Shown piece after piece: positions 16,172 through 25,364 of a stretch of DNA of 64,000 bases; position 1 is the stretch's first letter; each line of letters starts with the position of its first letter. The DNA comes from Desulfacinum infernum DSM 9756 (GTDB lineage: Bacteria; Desulfobacterota; Syntrophobacteria; Syntrophobacterales; DSM-9756), in NCBI RefSeq assembly GCF_900129305.1, contig NZ_FQVB01000005.1:140068-204067 (forward strand), in the 5' to 3' direction. Under the pieces are notes generated by a model. That model worked only from the letters and a program-made list of their open reading frames with translations. It was not told where the DNA came from and made no database searches. The position numbers and the translations under genes were made by a program.

Positions 16172-17473
16172 TTTCTCCTTGCGAATGGAAACCGACCGGG
16201 CATGGGCGTCCAGTTTCTCCAGGCCCGCCAGGCGGATCACCGCGTCGGCGTCTTTTTCGAAGGCCTCCTTGTTGTAGCTTACCACCGAGGTCTTTTTCAA
16301 AAAGGTCTCCACGCCCAGGGCGGAAGCGAAGCGGGCCGTTCCGGACGTGGGCAGCACGTGGTTGGGCCCGGCGAAGTAGTCTCCCACCGCTTCCGGGCTG
16401 TAGGCGCCCAAAAAGACCGCCCCGGCGTGCTTCACCCGGGGCAGCAGGTCCCAGGGCTTGGCCACCAGAAGTTCCAGATGCTCGGGAGCCAGCAGGTTGG
16501 CCACATGCACGGCCTCTTCCAGGCTCACCGTCTTGACGACGGCCCCGAAGCGGGAAAGAGCCTCCCGGGCCGTCTCCCGGCGCGGCAGCTTTTCCAACTG
16601 CCGGGCCAAAGCCTCCGGAAGGCGCTCGATCAGGTCTTGGTCGGGCGTGATGCAGACGGCGCTGGAAAGGGGGTCGTGTTCCGCCTGGCTCAAAAGGTCG
16701 GCGGCCACAAAATCCGGATCCGCCTCGCCGTCGGCCACCACCACCACTTCGCTTGGACCTGCCAGCGAGTCGATTCCCACCCGGCCATAAACCATTCTCT
16801 TGGCCGTGGCCACATAGATGTTTCCGGGCCCCACGATCACATCCACGGGCTTGATCCGAGGCGTCCCGAAGGCCAGCGCGGCGATGGCCCAGGCACTTCC
16901 CGCCCTGTGGATCCGGGTCACGCCGGCTTCCCGGGCCGCCACCAGAAGATACGGATTCACGGAACCGTCCCGGCACGGAGGAGTCACCATGGCGATGTCC
17001 CGAACGCCCGCGATGTCCGCCGGTACGGCCGTCATGAGCACGGTGGAAACCAACGGAGTCTCCCCGCCCTTGCCGCCGGGAACATAGACGCCGGCGGAAG
17101 AAACCGGCCGGGTCATCTGCCCCAGAAAGACCCCTCCGTCGAAGGTGTCGAACCAGGAACCCTGGAGCTGCCGCCGGTGGAACGCGGCGATGTTGTCCCG
17201 GGCCCGGCGGATGTCGGCCAGCAGCACCGGATCCACCGCGCCGTAAGCCCGGTCGATCTCTTCGGCGGAAACGGTCAGGAGACTTTCCGAGAAATCGGGG
17301 GCATCGAAGCGCTTCGTGAAATCCACCAGGGCGGCGTCGCCTTCATCGCGCACGCGCTTCAGGATCTCCTGGACCCGGCGTTCCACCTCAGGGTCCGCGT
17401 CCACCTGGCGGCGGGTCACCTTGACGAAGAACTCCTTGGCTTCCTGTGATGGATAAACCAGAACGGGCAGCAT
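16154..17473 (-). CDS. hisD: Histidinol dehydrogenase HisD
   Basis: HisD, 439 residues, oxidises L-histidinol to L-histidine in two NAD+-dependent steps. Family landmarks include the GPGNIYVATAKRMVYGRVGIDSLAGPSE region, the zinc/substrate segment SQAEHDP, EHLELL and GPNHVLPTSGTARFASAL. Length is as usual. No other his biosynthesis gene is adjacent; the gene is at the end of a minus-strand run after rlpA (2 bp gap) and may be transcribed with it. Confidence 0.96.
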   Translation of the reverse strand: MLPVLVYPSQEAKEFFVKVTRRQVDADPEVERRVQEILKRVRDEGDAALVDFTKRFDAPDFSESLLTVSAEEIDRAYGAVDPVLLADIRRARDNIAAFHRRQLQGSWFDTFDGGVFLGQMTRPVSSAGVYVPGGKGGETPLVSTVLMTAVPADIAGVRDIAMVTPPCRDGSVNPYLLVAAREAGVTRIHRAGSAWAIAALAFGTPRIKPVDVIVGPGNIYVATAKRMVYGRVGIDSLAGPSEVVVVADGEADPDFVAADLLSQAEHDPLSSAVCITPDQDLIERLPEALARQLEKLPRRETAREALSRFGAVVKTVSLEEAVHVANLLAPEHLELLVAKPWDLLPRVKHAGAVFLGAYSPEAVGDYFAGPNHVLPTSGTARFASALGVETFLKKTSVVSYNKEAFEKDADAVIRLAGLEKLDAHARSVSIRKEKLGRSS

Positions 17474-17475
17474 CT

Positions 17476-18279
17476 TCAGTCCTCCACCGCGACCACAAAG
17501 GCATCCCCATAGCCGCGCCGTCTCAGATCCAGGGCCGTCTCGTTGGCCGCATCCAGATTCCTGTAGGAACCCACCTGCACCCTGTAAAACGTCCCGGCGT
17601 CCAGTTCCACCTGTCGAATATAGACTCCGCCCGCGTGGTCGGCCAACACCTGCCGGAGCCTCTGGGCGTTGGCCCGGTCCCGAAAGGATCCCACCTGGAC
17701 GGCAAAATGTCCTTCCCGGTAGGAGCGCACGGGATCCACCCGCCAGGACGTGCCGCCGGCCACTTGCACGGGGGAGGCCACCCGGACCGCCTCCACCAGG
17801 ACCGGAGCCACGCCTTCCCTTTGGATTCCCAACTGCCTGGCGGCTTCGTAGGAAAGATCGATGATCCGGCCCGGCACAAACGGGCCTCGGTCATTGATGC
17901 GCACCACGATGGACCGGCCGGTCCTCAGGTGCGTGACCTTCACGTGGGTGTTCATGGGAAGGATCTTGTGGGCCGCCGTCAGGGCGTACATGTCGTAGCG
18001 TTCACCGTTGGACGTGAGCCTTCCGTGCCAGTCCCGGCCGTACCAACTGGCCAGGCCCTTTTCCCGGTATCCTTCGGCGCTGGGGATGGGGTAGTACCAC
18101 ACCCCGTTGATCCGGTAAGGCTTCTGGGTGCCGATGGGAGGCGGAGTCCCGGGCGGCGTCGGCACGGGCGGCGGTGGAGCCTTGCGGCTGCAGCCGAAGC
18201 TCAGGCAGCAGACGAGAACCAGGCATCCCCAGCCGAGGAGCCGCCCCAGGCTTTCGGGCCTTCGTCCAAGAGACCGCAT
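17476..18279 (-). CDS. rlpA: RlpA-like septal-ring lytic transglycosylase lipoprotein with SPOR domain
   Basis: A 267-residue lipoprotein: a signal peptide ends in the lipobox LSFGC (cysteine near residue 30), a proline-rich linker follows, then the RlpA double-psi beta-barrel with [22 protein letters not shown] and [19 protein letters not shown], and a C-terminal SPOR domain (about 190-265, [17 protein letters not shown]) that binds denuded glycan at division sites. The gene starts one base after the stop of the synthase at 18281, so the two are coupled although their functions look unrelated. Confidence 0.93.
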   Translation of the reverse strand: MRSLGRRPESLGRLLGWGCLVLVCCLSFGCSRKAPPPPVPTPPGTPPPIGTQKPYRINGVWYYPIPSAEGYREKGLASWYGRDWHGRLTSNGERYDMYALTAAHKILPMNTHVKVTHLRTGRSIVVRINDRGPFVPGRIIDLSYEAARQLGIQREGVAPVLVEAVRVASPVQVAGGTSWRVDPVRSYREGHFAVQVGSFRDRANAQRLRQVLADHAGGVYIRQVELDAGTFYRVQVGSYRNLDAANETALDLRRRGYGDAFVVAVED

Positions 18280-18280
18280 G

Positions 18281-20128
18281 CTAATCCGTCCAGGATCTTC
18301 CGTTTTTCTCCATTTCTTCCATCTTGGCCAAATCCTCGAAACGGATGTCGATTCCCAGGATGCCCACGATCTCTTCCAGTTCGTTGCGAATGGGGGCCGA
18401 CACCGTGATGCACAGGGCCCCCGTGTAGCGCGAGGTGTAGAAGTCGGTCACATGAACCTTGCCGTTCTTCATGGGCTCGATGAACCACGGCCGGTCGGAC
18501 AAGTCCTCGCCCACATGGGCCTGATCGTACTTGGCCCGATCCACGATGTGGGTGATGTTGCGCGTGATCTTGCGGCCTTCGGCGTCGGTCACATACACGT
18601 ACTGGATGAACGGATTGAGCTCCAGGAGGGTCTGCAGCACGGGTTCCTGCATCTCCGGATCCATGCTCTTGATGGCCGCGCTCTCCACCACTTCCGCCAC
18701 CAGGTGCGCCGCCAGGGAGCGGGCCCGCTCCTTGAGCTTGTCGAACTCGCTCACGAAGTATTCCGGCAGATAGCGCCGCGCCCAGCGCTCCAATTCCTCG
18801 TTGGAGATGGAGGTGTTGCGACCCTTGGCGTATTCTTCCATGATCCGCTTGTGGATCTTGACGATGCCCGGGTGGCGCTTGTCCAGGCGCTGATCGCCCT
18901 TGAGCCGCAGCCGATTGTTTACCCAGTAGGCCACGCTGGCCACGCCGGACTTGTCCGTGATGATGATGCTCACCGGGCGGCGCAGCAGCAGCTGGGTATC
19001 GAAGATGTTGTAGATCTCCTCGTCCTTGACGAGCCCGTCGGCATGGATGCCGGCGCGGGTGGCGTTGAAGTCCTCGCCCACAAAGGGGTAGTTGGGGGGG
19101 ATGCGGTATCCCAGTTCCTTTTCGAAGTACTCGGCCACGTCGGTGATGGCCGTGGTGTCCACCCCGTCCATGCGCCCCTTGAGGCTGATGTATTCCATGA
19201 TCAGGCCTTCGATGGGGGCGTTGCCGGTTCGCTCGCCGAAGCCCAGCAGGGTGCCGTTGGCTCCGCTGCACCCGTAGAGCCAGGCCGTGGCGGCGTTCAC
19301 CAGTACCTTGTGGAAATCGTTATGGCCATGCCATTCCAGGAGCCGGCCCGGCACCCCCGCTTCGTCGATGAAGGCCCGAACCAGCTTGGGCACGCTGCGC
19401 GGCAGGGCGGCCCCCGGATAGGTGACCCCGAAGCCCATGGTGTCGCACAGCCGGATCTTGATGTCGATGCCGCTTTCCTCCCGAAGCTTCATGAGCTCCA
19501 TGGCGAAGGGGATGCAAAACCCGTAGATATCGGCCCTGGTGACGTCCTCGAAGTGACACCGGGGCCGAATCCCTTTGTCCAAGGCCGCCTTCACGATGGC
19601 CAGGTACTTTTCCAGGGCCTGCCGGCGACTGACCTTCAGCTTGAGGAAGATGTGGTAGTCGGAAACGGAGGTGAGGATCCCCGTCTCCCGGAGTCCCGCA
19701 TCCACCACCAGTTGCAGATCGGCGGCCACGGCCCGCACCCAGCCTGTGATCTCCGGATACGGGTAGCCCTTGGCCAGGCACGCTTCCAGGGCCTTTCGGT
19801 CCTTGTCCGTGTAGAGGAAGAACTCCGACTGGCGGATGACCCCGTTGGGACCGGAGAGGCGATGGAGGAAGTCGAAGATGGTCTCGATCTGCTTGACCGT
19901 GTAGGGCGGTCGCGCCTGCTGGCCGTCCCGAAACGTGGTATCGGTGATGAAGATGTCCTCCGCCGGGTCGATGGGAAGCAGCTTGTGATCGAAGTCGATC
20001 CGCGGCACTTCCACGTAGGGGAAGATGTCGCGCATGAGGTTGGGCTCTTCCAGGTCCACCAACCGGTGGCGCCAGAAGTGGGAATGTTCGTGGTCCAGAA
20101 CGCCTTTTTTGGGATTCCATCGGGCCAT
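18281..20128 (-). CDS. HMGL-family synthase (isopropylmalate/homocitrate/Re-citrate synthase-like) with C-terminal Cache-like domain
   Basis: A 615-residue protein. Residues about 50-330 are an HMG-CoA-lyase-like TIM barrel: the [13 protein letters not shown] loop supplies the metal-binding aspartate and catalytic arginine, and [12 protein letters not shown] supplies the two metal histidines. About 340-490 is the synthase accessory region containing AGIHADGL, as in isopropylmalate, homocitrate and Re-citrate synthases, so a condensation of acetyl-CoA with a 2-oxo acid is likely. Residues 497-600 look like a PDC/Cache sensor unit ([12 protein letters not shown], then [13 protein letters not shown] and ITVSAPI). 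No signal peptide or membrane helix is present, so the sensor-like domain is cytoplasmic, and may be allosteric. The 4-bp gap to aspS suggests one transcript. Substrate is unproven. Confidence 0.85.
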   Translation of the reverse strand: MARWNPKKGVLDHEHSHFWRHRLVDLEEPNLMRDIFPYVEVPRIDFDHKLLPIDPAEDIFITDTTFRDGQQARPPYTVKQIETIFDFLHRLSGPNGVIRQSEFFLYTDKDRKALEACLAKGYPYPEITGWVRAVAADLQLVVDAGLRETGILTSVSDYHIFLKLKVSRRQALEKYLAIVKAALDKGIRPRCHFEDVTRADIYGFCIPFAMELMKLREESGIDIKIRLCDTMGFGVTYPGAALPRSVPKLVRAFIDEAGVPGRLLEWHGHNDFHKVLVNAATAWLYGCSGANGTLLGFGERTGNAPIEGLIMEYISLKGRMDGVDTTAITDVAEYFEKELGYRIPPNYPFVGEDFNATRAGIHADGLVKDEEIYNIFDTQLLLRRPVSIIITDKSGVASVAYWVNNRLRLKGDQRLDKRHPGIVKIHKRIMEEYAKGRNTSISNEELERWARRYLPEYFVSEFDKLKERARSLAAHLVAEVVESAAIKSMDPEMQEPVLQTLLELNPFIQYVYVTDAEGRKITRNITHIVDRAKYDQAHVGEDLSDRPWFIEPMKNGKVHVTDFYTSRYTGALCITVSAPIRNELEEIVGILGIDIRFEDLAKMEEMEKNGRSWTD

Positions 20129-20132
20129 GGGG

Positions 20133-21965
20133 TTACCTCCCCTCTGTCTCCACCCGGATGCAAAGCTCCAGAAGCTGATTGATGTCCGCCTCGGACGGCG
20201 CCCCGCTCATGAGGCACGTGGCCTTCTGGGTCTTGGGAAAAGCGATCACGTCGCGGATGGACGCCGCTCCGCTCATGAGCATCAGTAGCCGGTCGAAGCC
20301 GAAGGCGATGCCTCCGTGGGGCGGAGCTCCAAACTGGAGGGCGTCCAGCAGAAAACCGAATTTCTCGGCCGCCTCTTCCGGACCGATGCCCAGGGCGGCG
20401 AACATCTTGTTCTGGATGTCTTGGCGGTGGATCCGGATGCTGCCGCCGCCGATTTCCGTGCCGTTGAGCACCAGGTCGTAGGCCCGGCTTCGCACCTTTT
20501 CGGGCGCCTCGTCCAGGAGCGGAAGGTCCTCTTCCAGGGGCGCCGTGAAGGGATGGTGAACGGCCACGTAGCGTTTTTCGTCCGGATCCCATTCCAACAG
20601 GGGAAAATGGGTCACCCAGCAGAACTGGAACGCACCGTCCTCCACCAGGTTCATCTGCCGGGCCAGCCGGTTCCGAAGGTTGCCCAGGGATTCGTGCACC
20701 ACCTTGGGCTGATCCGCCACGAAAAAGAGGATGTCGCCCTGGCCGGCTCCGGTGGCTTCCGCAATGGCCCCGCGCACCCCCTCGGACAGGAACTTGGTGA
20801 TGGGGGACTGCCACCCGTCCGGCTGCACCTTGATCCACGCCATTCCCTTGGCTCCGAAGCCCTGCACGAATTCGATGAGGTCGTCCAGGTCCTTCCGGGA
20901 AAGGCGGCTTCCGCCGGGAAGGCAGATGGATTTCACCCGGCCGCCGCTTTCCACGGCCTGCCGGAAGACCCGGAAATCGCAGTCCTTGACGATTTCCGTC
21001 AGGTCCACCAGCTCCAGCCCGAAACGGGTGTCGGGCCGGTCCGTCCCGTAGCGGTTCATGGCGTCCGCGTAGGTCATGCGGGGAAAAGGCGTGGAGAGCT
21101 CCACCCCCAGAAGCTCCTGGAAGAGCCGGCAGATCCATCCCTCGATGAGTGCGAAGACGTCCTCCTCGTGGATGAAACTCATCTCCAGGTCCAGCTGCGT
21201 GAACTCCGGCTGGCGGTCCGCCCTCAGGTCTTCGTCCCGGAAGCACTTGACGATCTGCATGTAGCGTTCGAAGCCGGCCACCATGAGGAGTTGCTTGAAG
21301 ATCTGGGGCGACTGGGGAAGCGCATAGAATTTGCCCGGGTTGACGCGGCTCGGCACCAGATAGTCCCTGGCCCCTTCCGGCGTGCTCTTGGTAAGCACCG
21401 GGGTTTCCACTTCCACGAACCCGTGATCGGCGAAGTAGTTGCGGGTGAGGAAGGCCGCCCGATGCCGCAGGATCAGGTTCCTTTGCATGACGGGCCGACG
21501 CAGATCCAGATAACGGTACTTGAGCCGGATGCTCTCGCTGGCTTCCGTATCGTCTTCGATGTGAAAGGGCGGGGTCTTGGCCACGTTCAGAATCTTCAGA
21601 TCGTGGACCAGCACCTCGATTTCGCCCGTCTTGAGCTTGGGGTTGGTCATGCCTTCCGGGCGGCGGCGCACCGTGCCGCGCACGGCGATCACGAACTCGC
21701 TTCGAAGCCCGTGGGCCCGTTCGTGCGCCAAGGCATCGGCCTGCGGATCGAAGACCACCTGGGTGATCCCTTCCCGATCCCTCAAATCGACGAAGATCAG
21801 CCCGCCGTGGTCCCGACGCCGCTGGACCCAGCCCATGAGAACCACCTGTTCGCCCGCGTGCCCGAGCCCCAGCGTGTTGCAGTCGTGGGTCTTCTTCCAC
21901 TCGCCCAGCGGGTCCAGCATCACGGACGGCGTCTCCAGTTGCCTCGCTTCCTCTCTCACCTGCAT
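20133..21965 (-). CDS. aspS: Aspartyl-tRNA synthetase
   Basis: AspS, 610 residues, is of the bacterial type: N-terminal OB-fold anticodon-binding domain ([24 protein letters not shown]), class II core with motif 2 ([20 protein letters not shown]), a GAD insertion domain (about 290-420) and motif 3 ([15 protein letters not shown]). The ATG at 21965 is used; an internal ATG at residue 16 (MLDPLGEW) is a fair alternative. Whether it is discriminating or also charges tRNA-Asn cannot be decided from the window. hisS lies 40 bp upstream, the hisS-aspS order common in bacteria. Confidence 0.96.
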   Translation of the reverse strand: MQVREEARQLETPSVMLDPLGEWKKTHDCNTLGLGHAGEQVVLMGWVQRRRDHGGLIFVDLRDREGITQVVFDPQADALAHERAHGLRSEFVIAVRGTVRRRPEGMTNPKLKTGEIEVLVHDLKILNVAKTPPFHIEDDTEASESIRLKYRYLDLRRPVMQRNLILRHRAAFLTRNYFADHGFVEVETPVLTKSTPEGARDYLVPSRVNPGKFYALPQSPQIFKQLLMVAGFERYMQIVKCFRDEDLRADRQPEFTQLDLEMSFIHEEDVFALIEGWICRLFQELLGVELSTPFPRMTYADAMNRYGTDRPDTRFGLELVDLTEIVKDCDFRVFRQAVESGGRVKSICLPGGSRLSRKDLDDLIEFVQGFGAKGMAWIKVQPDGWQSPITKFLSEGVRGAIAEATGAGQGDILFFVADQPKVVHESLGNLRNRLARQMNLVEDGAFQFCWVTHFPLLEWDPDEKRYVAVHHPFTAPLEEDLPLLDEAPEKVRSRAYDLVLNGTEIGGGSIRIHRQDIQNKMFAALGIGPEEAAEKFGFLLDALQFGAPPHGGIAFGFDRLLMLMSGAASIRDVIAFPKTQKATCLMSGAPSEADINQLLELCIRVETEGR

Positions 21966-22005
21966 CTCCTATATTTCACGAAGGTATGTGGCAAGAATCC
22001 ATCTT

Positions 22006-23274
22006 TCATGAGCACCTGCGCAAATACTCCATGAGGGCCGTTTCGGCGTCGGCCAGGGAAATCTCCACCTGCTCCTTGGACGACATGTTGCGAAGGGGCG
22101 CCTTCCCGCTTTCCAGCTCCTCGTCGCCCAGAATGAGCACGTGGGGCACGCCGAGCTTGTCGGCGCGGCGCATCTGGCTTTTCAGGCTGCCGCCTCCGTA
22201 GGAAAATTCGGCGGCGATCCCGCGGGCCCGAAGCCCCTGGACCAGCCGAAACCCCTCCCGCAGCGCCCGGTCCCCGAGCACGGCCACAAAAAGGTCGGGC
22301 ACACGGCCGCTGTGGGATCGGCTTTGCTGCAGCAGCAAGATGAGGCGCTCCATGCCGATGGCGAAGCCGATGCCGGGAAGATCCGGACCGCCCAGGTCCT
22401 TCATGAGCCCGTCGTAGCGGCCTCCACCTCCCACGGCGTTCTGAGCTCCGAGCCGGTCCGTGACCACCTCGAAGGTGGTGCGCATGTAGTAGTCCAGACC
22501 GCGCACCATCCGGGGATCCAGCTCAAAGGGAGTGCCCAGATCGCTGAGATACGACTGCACCCTGTGGAAGTGGTCCCGGCAGTCCGGGCACAGATAGTCT
22601 TGGAGTTCAGGGGCTCCATCCAGAGCGTCCCGGCATCGTTCCACCTTACAGTCGAAGACCCGAAGCGGGTTCACGTGCCGGCGCCGATCGCAATCGGGGC
22701 AGAGCTCCCCGGCGCGATGGGCCAGGAAGGCCGTGAGCGCCTCGCGGAAGTCGGGCCGGCACCGGCGGCAGCCCAGTGAGTTGATGTGGAGCCCCACGCC
22801 CTGGACGCCGAGCCTTTCCAGGAAGCGGCACAGCATGAACATCACCTCGGCATCCAGCATGGGATCCTCGATGCCGAACACTTCCGCGTCGATCTGGTGG
22901 AACTGCCGATAGCGGCCCTTTTGCGGCCTTTCGTGCCGGAACATGGGCCCGATGCAGTAGAATTTCTGGACCAGCGGATCTGCCTGCAGGTTGTGCTGGA
23001 TGTAGGCCCGCACGATGGACGCCGTGGCTTCGGGACGCAGAGTGAGCCAGCGGCCCTTGCGGTCCGGGAAGGAATACATCTCCTTTTCCACAATGTCCGT
23101 GCTCTCCCCGATGCTCCGGGCGAAGAGCTCCAGCTTTTCCACGATGGGCGTGCGGATCTCCCTGTACCCGAAGGATTCCAGCACCTCCCGCGCCGTCGTC
23201 TCCACCGCCTGCCACCAGTGAACCTCCGACGGCAGAATATCGTTCATGCCCTTGATGGCCTGGATGCGCTCCAT
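22006..23274 (-). CDS. hisS: Histidyl-tRNA synthetase
   Basis: HisS, 422 residues, begins MERIQAIKGMNDILPSE, the conserved N terminus of the family, which fixes the start at 23274 rather than the longer frame from 23409. Class II motifs are visible: LRPEATASIVRAYIQHN, the motif 2 region GPMFRHERPQKGRYRQFHQ, the HisA/HisB signatures (RGLDYYMRTTFEV and GGGGRYDGLM) and the C-terminal anticodon-binding domain. Confidence 0.96.
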   Translation of the reverse strand: MERIQAIKGMNDILPSEVHWWQAVETTAREVLESFGYREIRTPIVEKLELFARSIGESTDIVEKEMYSFPDRKGRWLTLRPEATASIVRAYIQHNLQADPLVQKFYCIGPMFRHERPQKGRYRQFHQIDAEVFGIEDPMLDAEVMFMLCRFLERLGVQGVGLHINSLGCRRCRPDFREALTAFLAHRAGELCPDCDRRRHVNPLRVFDCKVERCRDALDGAPELQDYLCPDCRDHFHRVQSYLSDLGTPFELDPRMVRGLDYYMRTTFEVVTDRLGAQNAVGGGGRYDGLMKDLGGPDLPGIGFAIGMERLILLLQQSRSHSGRVPDLFVAVLGDRALREGFRLVQGLRARGIAAEFSYGGGSLKSQMRRADKLGVPHVLILGDEELESGKAPLRNMSSKEQVEISLADAETALMEYLRRCS

Positions 23275-23626
23275 GAAGTCTTCCCCGATTCCACCTCGAT
23301 CGCTCTGGTCACGTGATTGAGAACCGCATGCTCCCGCCGAGTGGATCCGAACCGGACGTTCGACGGAAATGACAGGAAAAACCCAGGCGTCCGGATCCCC
23401 TCTGCGCACGAATCATAAACGTCTTCTAGTAGATAAGGGGTCTGGCGTTGTCAAGGAAAAGATCCCCGCACCGGCCCTCCCGGAAAGGTCTGCCCCGCAC
23501 TGGCGAAAAAAATCCCCGCCCGCGACGTCAAAGTCTTGACTCTCCGAAAGATTTCCTTACACTCTTCTTGTAGTTATCTCAAATTGTCCGGAACCCTGAC
23601 AGAAAGACGCAGCCAGAGAAGACCCT
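23275..23626. other. 352-bp divergent promoter region between hisS and the NtrC-like regulator
   Basis: This stretch separates two divergent genes. Apart from the sigma-70-like promoter facing the regulator, I see no gene, repeat or structured leader. hisS has no visible T-box or attenuator. Confidence 0.5.
23536..23563 (+). promoter_or_regulatory. Candidate sigma-70 promoter for the NtrC-like regulator
   Basis: TTGACT (-35, 23536-23541) and TACACT (-10, 23558-23563) are spaced by 16 bp, about 60 bp upstream of the ATG at 23627. This suggests that this regulator is expressed by the housekeeping sigma factor, unlike the sigma-54-linked units downstream. Predicted by eye only. Confidence 0.45.
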
Positions 23627-25021
23627 ATGAGCACGGACCACCCGCCCACGACCGTTCTGCTTGTCGACGACAGCCCCGACACACTGGAACTCATGGTGGA
23701 AGGGCTCCAGGAGGAAGGCTACCAGGTGGAGGTGGCCGCCAGCGGCAAGGAGGCCGTTGGGAAGGCCAAGGACCGATCCTATGACATCGTCTTGACCGAC
23801 CTGGTGATGCCGGGCATGGACGGGCTGGAGGTCCTGGCCCACTTCACCCAAGCGCACCCGGAAACGGTGGTGATCATGCTCACCGGGTACGCCACCATTG
23901 AAACCGCCGTGGAGGCCATGAAGCGCGGGGCGTTCGACTACCTGACCAAACCCGCCAAGCTGGACGAAATCCTGCTGGTGCTTGAACGGGCGAAGGAATT
24001 CATCACCCTTCGCTCGGAAAACGTCCTGCTCAAGTCGCAACTCCAGGAGCGGTATCGTTTCGACAAGATCATCGGCCAGAGCCCGGCCATGCAGTCCATT
24101 TACAGAATCATCGAGCGGGTGGCCCGAACGGACACCACGGTCCTGATCACGGGGGAGAGCGGCACGGGCAAAGAGTTGATCGCCAACGCCATCCATTACA
24201 ACAGCCAACGCCGCGACAAGCCCCTGGTTCCCATCAACTGCGGAGCCATCCCGGAGGAGCTCCTGGAAAGCGAGCTGTTCGGTCACGAGAAGGGGGCTTT
24301 CACGGGAGCCCTGAGGGACCGGAAGGGCCGATTCGAACTCGCCCACCAGGGAACGGTCTTCCTGGACGAAATCGGCGACATGAGCCCCAAGCTCCAGGTG
24401 AAGCTCCTGCGTTTCCTCCAGGAGCGGACTTTCGAGCGGGTGGGCGGCTCCCGGACCATCGAGGTGGATGTGCGCATCATTGCAGCCACCAACAAGGATC
24501 TGGAAAAAGAGGTGGAAGAGGGCCATTTCCGTGAAGACCTCTATTTCCGCCTGAATGTCATCCCCATCCAGGTGCCGCCCCTGAGGGAGCGGGAAGGCGA
24601 CATCCCCTTGCTCGTCCACTATTTCCTGAGACAGCACTGCCTGAAAAAGGATCTCCCCGCCAAGAAGATCTCCAAGGAAGCCTTGGACTATCTGGAACGT
24701 TACGAATGGCCGGGAAACGTGCGGGAGCTGGAGAACATGATCGAGCGCATGGTGATCTTGACCGAATCGGACACCATCGACGTGCCGGACCTGCCCCCAA
24801 GGATCCGCAAGAGCGTACCCAGTCCCGCGCCGGAGCGGATCGAAATCGGGGAAGAAGGCATCGACCTCAAGCAGATCCTGGAGGACCTGGAAAACAAGCT
24901 GATTTTGGAAGCCCTCAAGAAGGCGGGGGGCGTCAAAAACCAGGCGGCCAAGCTCCTGGGCCTCAACCGAACCACGCTGATCGAGAAGCTCAAAAAGAAG
25001 AAGCTGGAACTGCCCGTCTGA
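23627..25021 (+). CDS. NtrC-family sigma-54 response regulator (receiver-AAA+-Fis HTH)
   Basis: This 464-residue regulator has an intact N-terminal receiver: acidic pair D14-D15, phospho-acceptor D58 in VLTDLVMPG, T86 and K108. The AAA+ domain carries GESGTGKE (Walker A), GAFTGA, TVFLDE and [10 protein letters not shown]. The C-terminal Fis-type helix-turn-helix is KNQAAKLLGLNRTTLIEKLKK. Phosphorylation by a histidine kinase should drive sigma-54 promoter opening. No kinase gene is adjacent. It stands directly upstream of the flagellar locus and is a candidate top-level regulator, although the downstream FlrC-like protein is the more conventional flagellar activator. Confidence 0.93.
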   Translation: MSTDHPPTTVLLVDDSPDTLELMVEGLQEEGYQVEVAASGKEAVGKAKDRSYDIVLTDLVMPGMDGLEVLAHFTQAHPETVVIMLTGYATIETAVEAMKRGAFDYLTKPAKLDEILLVLERAKEFITLRSENVLLKSQLQERYRFDKIIGQSPAMQSIYRIIERVARTDTTVLITGESGTGKELIANAIHYNSQRRDKPLVPINCGAIPEELLESELFGHEKGAFTGALRDRKGRFELAHQGTVFLDEIGDMSPKLQVKLLRFLQERTFERVGGSRTIEVDVRIIAATNKDLEKEVEEGHFREDLYFRLNVIPIQVPPLREREGDIPLLVHYFLRQHCLKKDLPAKKISKEALDYLERYEWPGNVRELENMIERMVILTESDTIDVPDLPPRIRKSVPSPAPERIEIGEEGIDLKQILEDLENKLILEALKKAGGVKNQAAKLLGLNRTTLIEKLKKKKLELPV

Positions 25022-25364
25022 TCCTTCCCCGAAGACCAGGTCATTCCCGGCCCCCCACTCCCCGAGCGTACGTTTCGAGCCATCTCCCGTTCGGGACCCG
25101 CCGGCGTTCCCCCTGAAACAACCCTTTCCTCAAGCCCCTTTCAGGACCATTCCACACAAGAAAGTCAGGCCTTCGGGGGTCTGGATGCCGCCCTCACTTC
25201 CAGCGTCCCCCCTCTTCTTGGATCGCAGACAAAACAAGCAGAGCCCCAAAACGCGCCGCTGGCGAATCCCTTTGTTTCCCGGGGGCTGGTATGTCCCTTG
25301 CTAAGCCATACGGCCGGATCGAATTTCTTCTGCGTGCGTCGAACCCCGATTGGATGTTTGGTTG
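25022..25364. other. 343-bp intergenic region upstream of the TPR gene
   Basis: This stretch carries no recognisable gene. An interrupted inverted repeat near 25115-25146 (CCTGAAA ... TTTCAGG) could be a weak terminator of the preceding gene or a regulator site. The clear element is the sigma-54 promoter at 25287-25302. Confidence 0.5.
25287..25302 (+). promoter_or_regulatory. Sigma-54 (-24/-12) promoter upstream of the TPR gene
   Basis: TGGTATGTCCCTTGCT has GG and GC dinucleotides 10 bp apart and fits the consensus TGGCACG-N4-TTGCW. It lies about 60 bp upstream of ATG 25365, so the TPR gene and the following FlrC-like activator gene are probably sigma-54 dependent. Confidence 0.75.
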
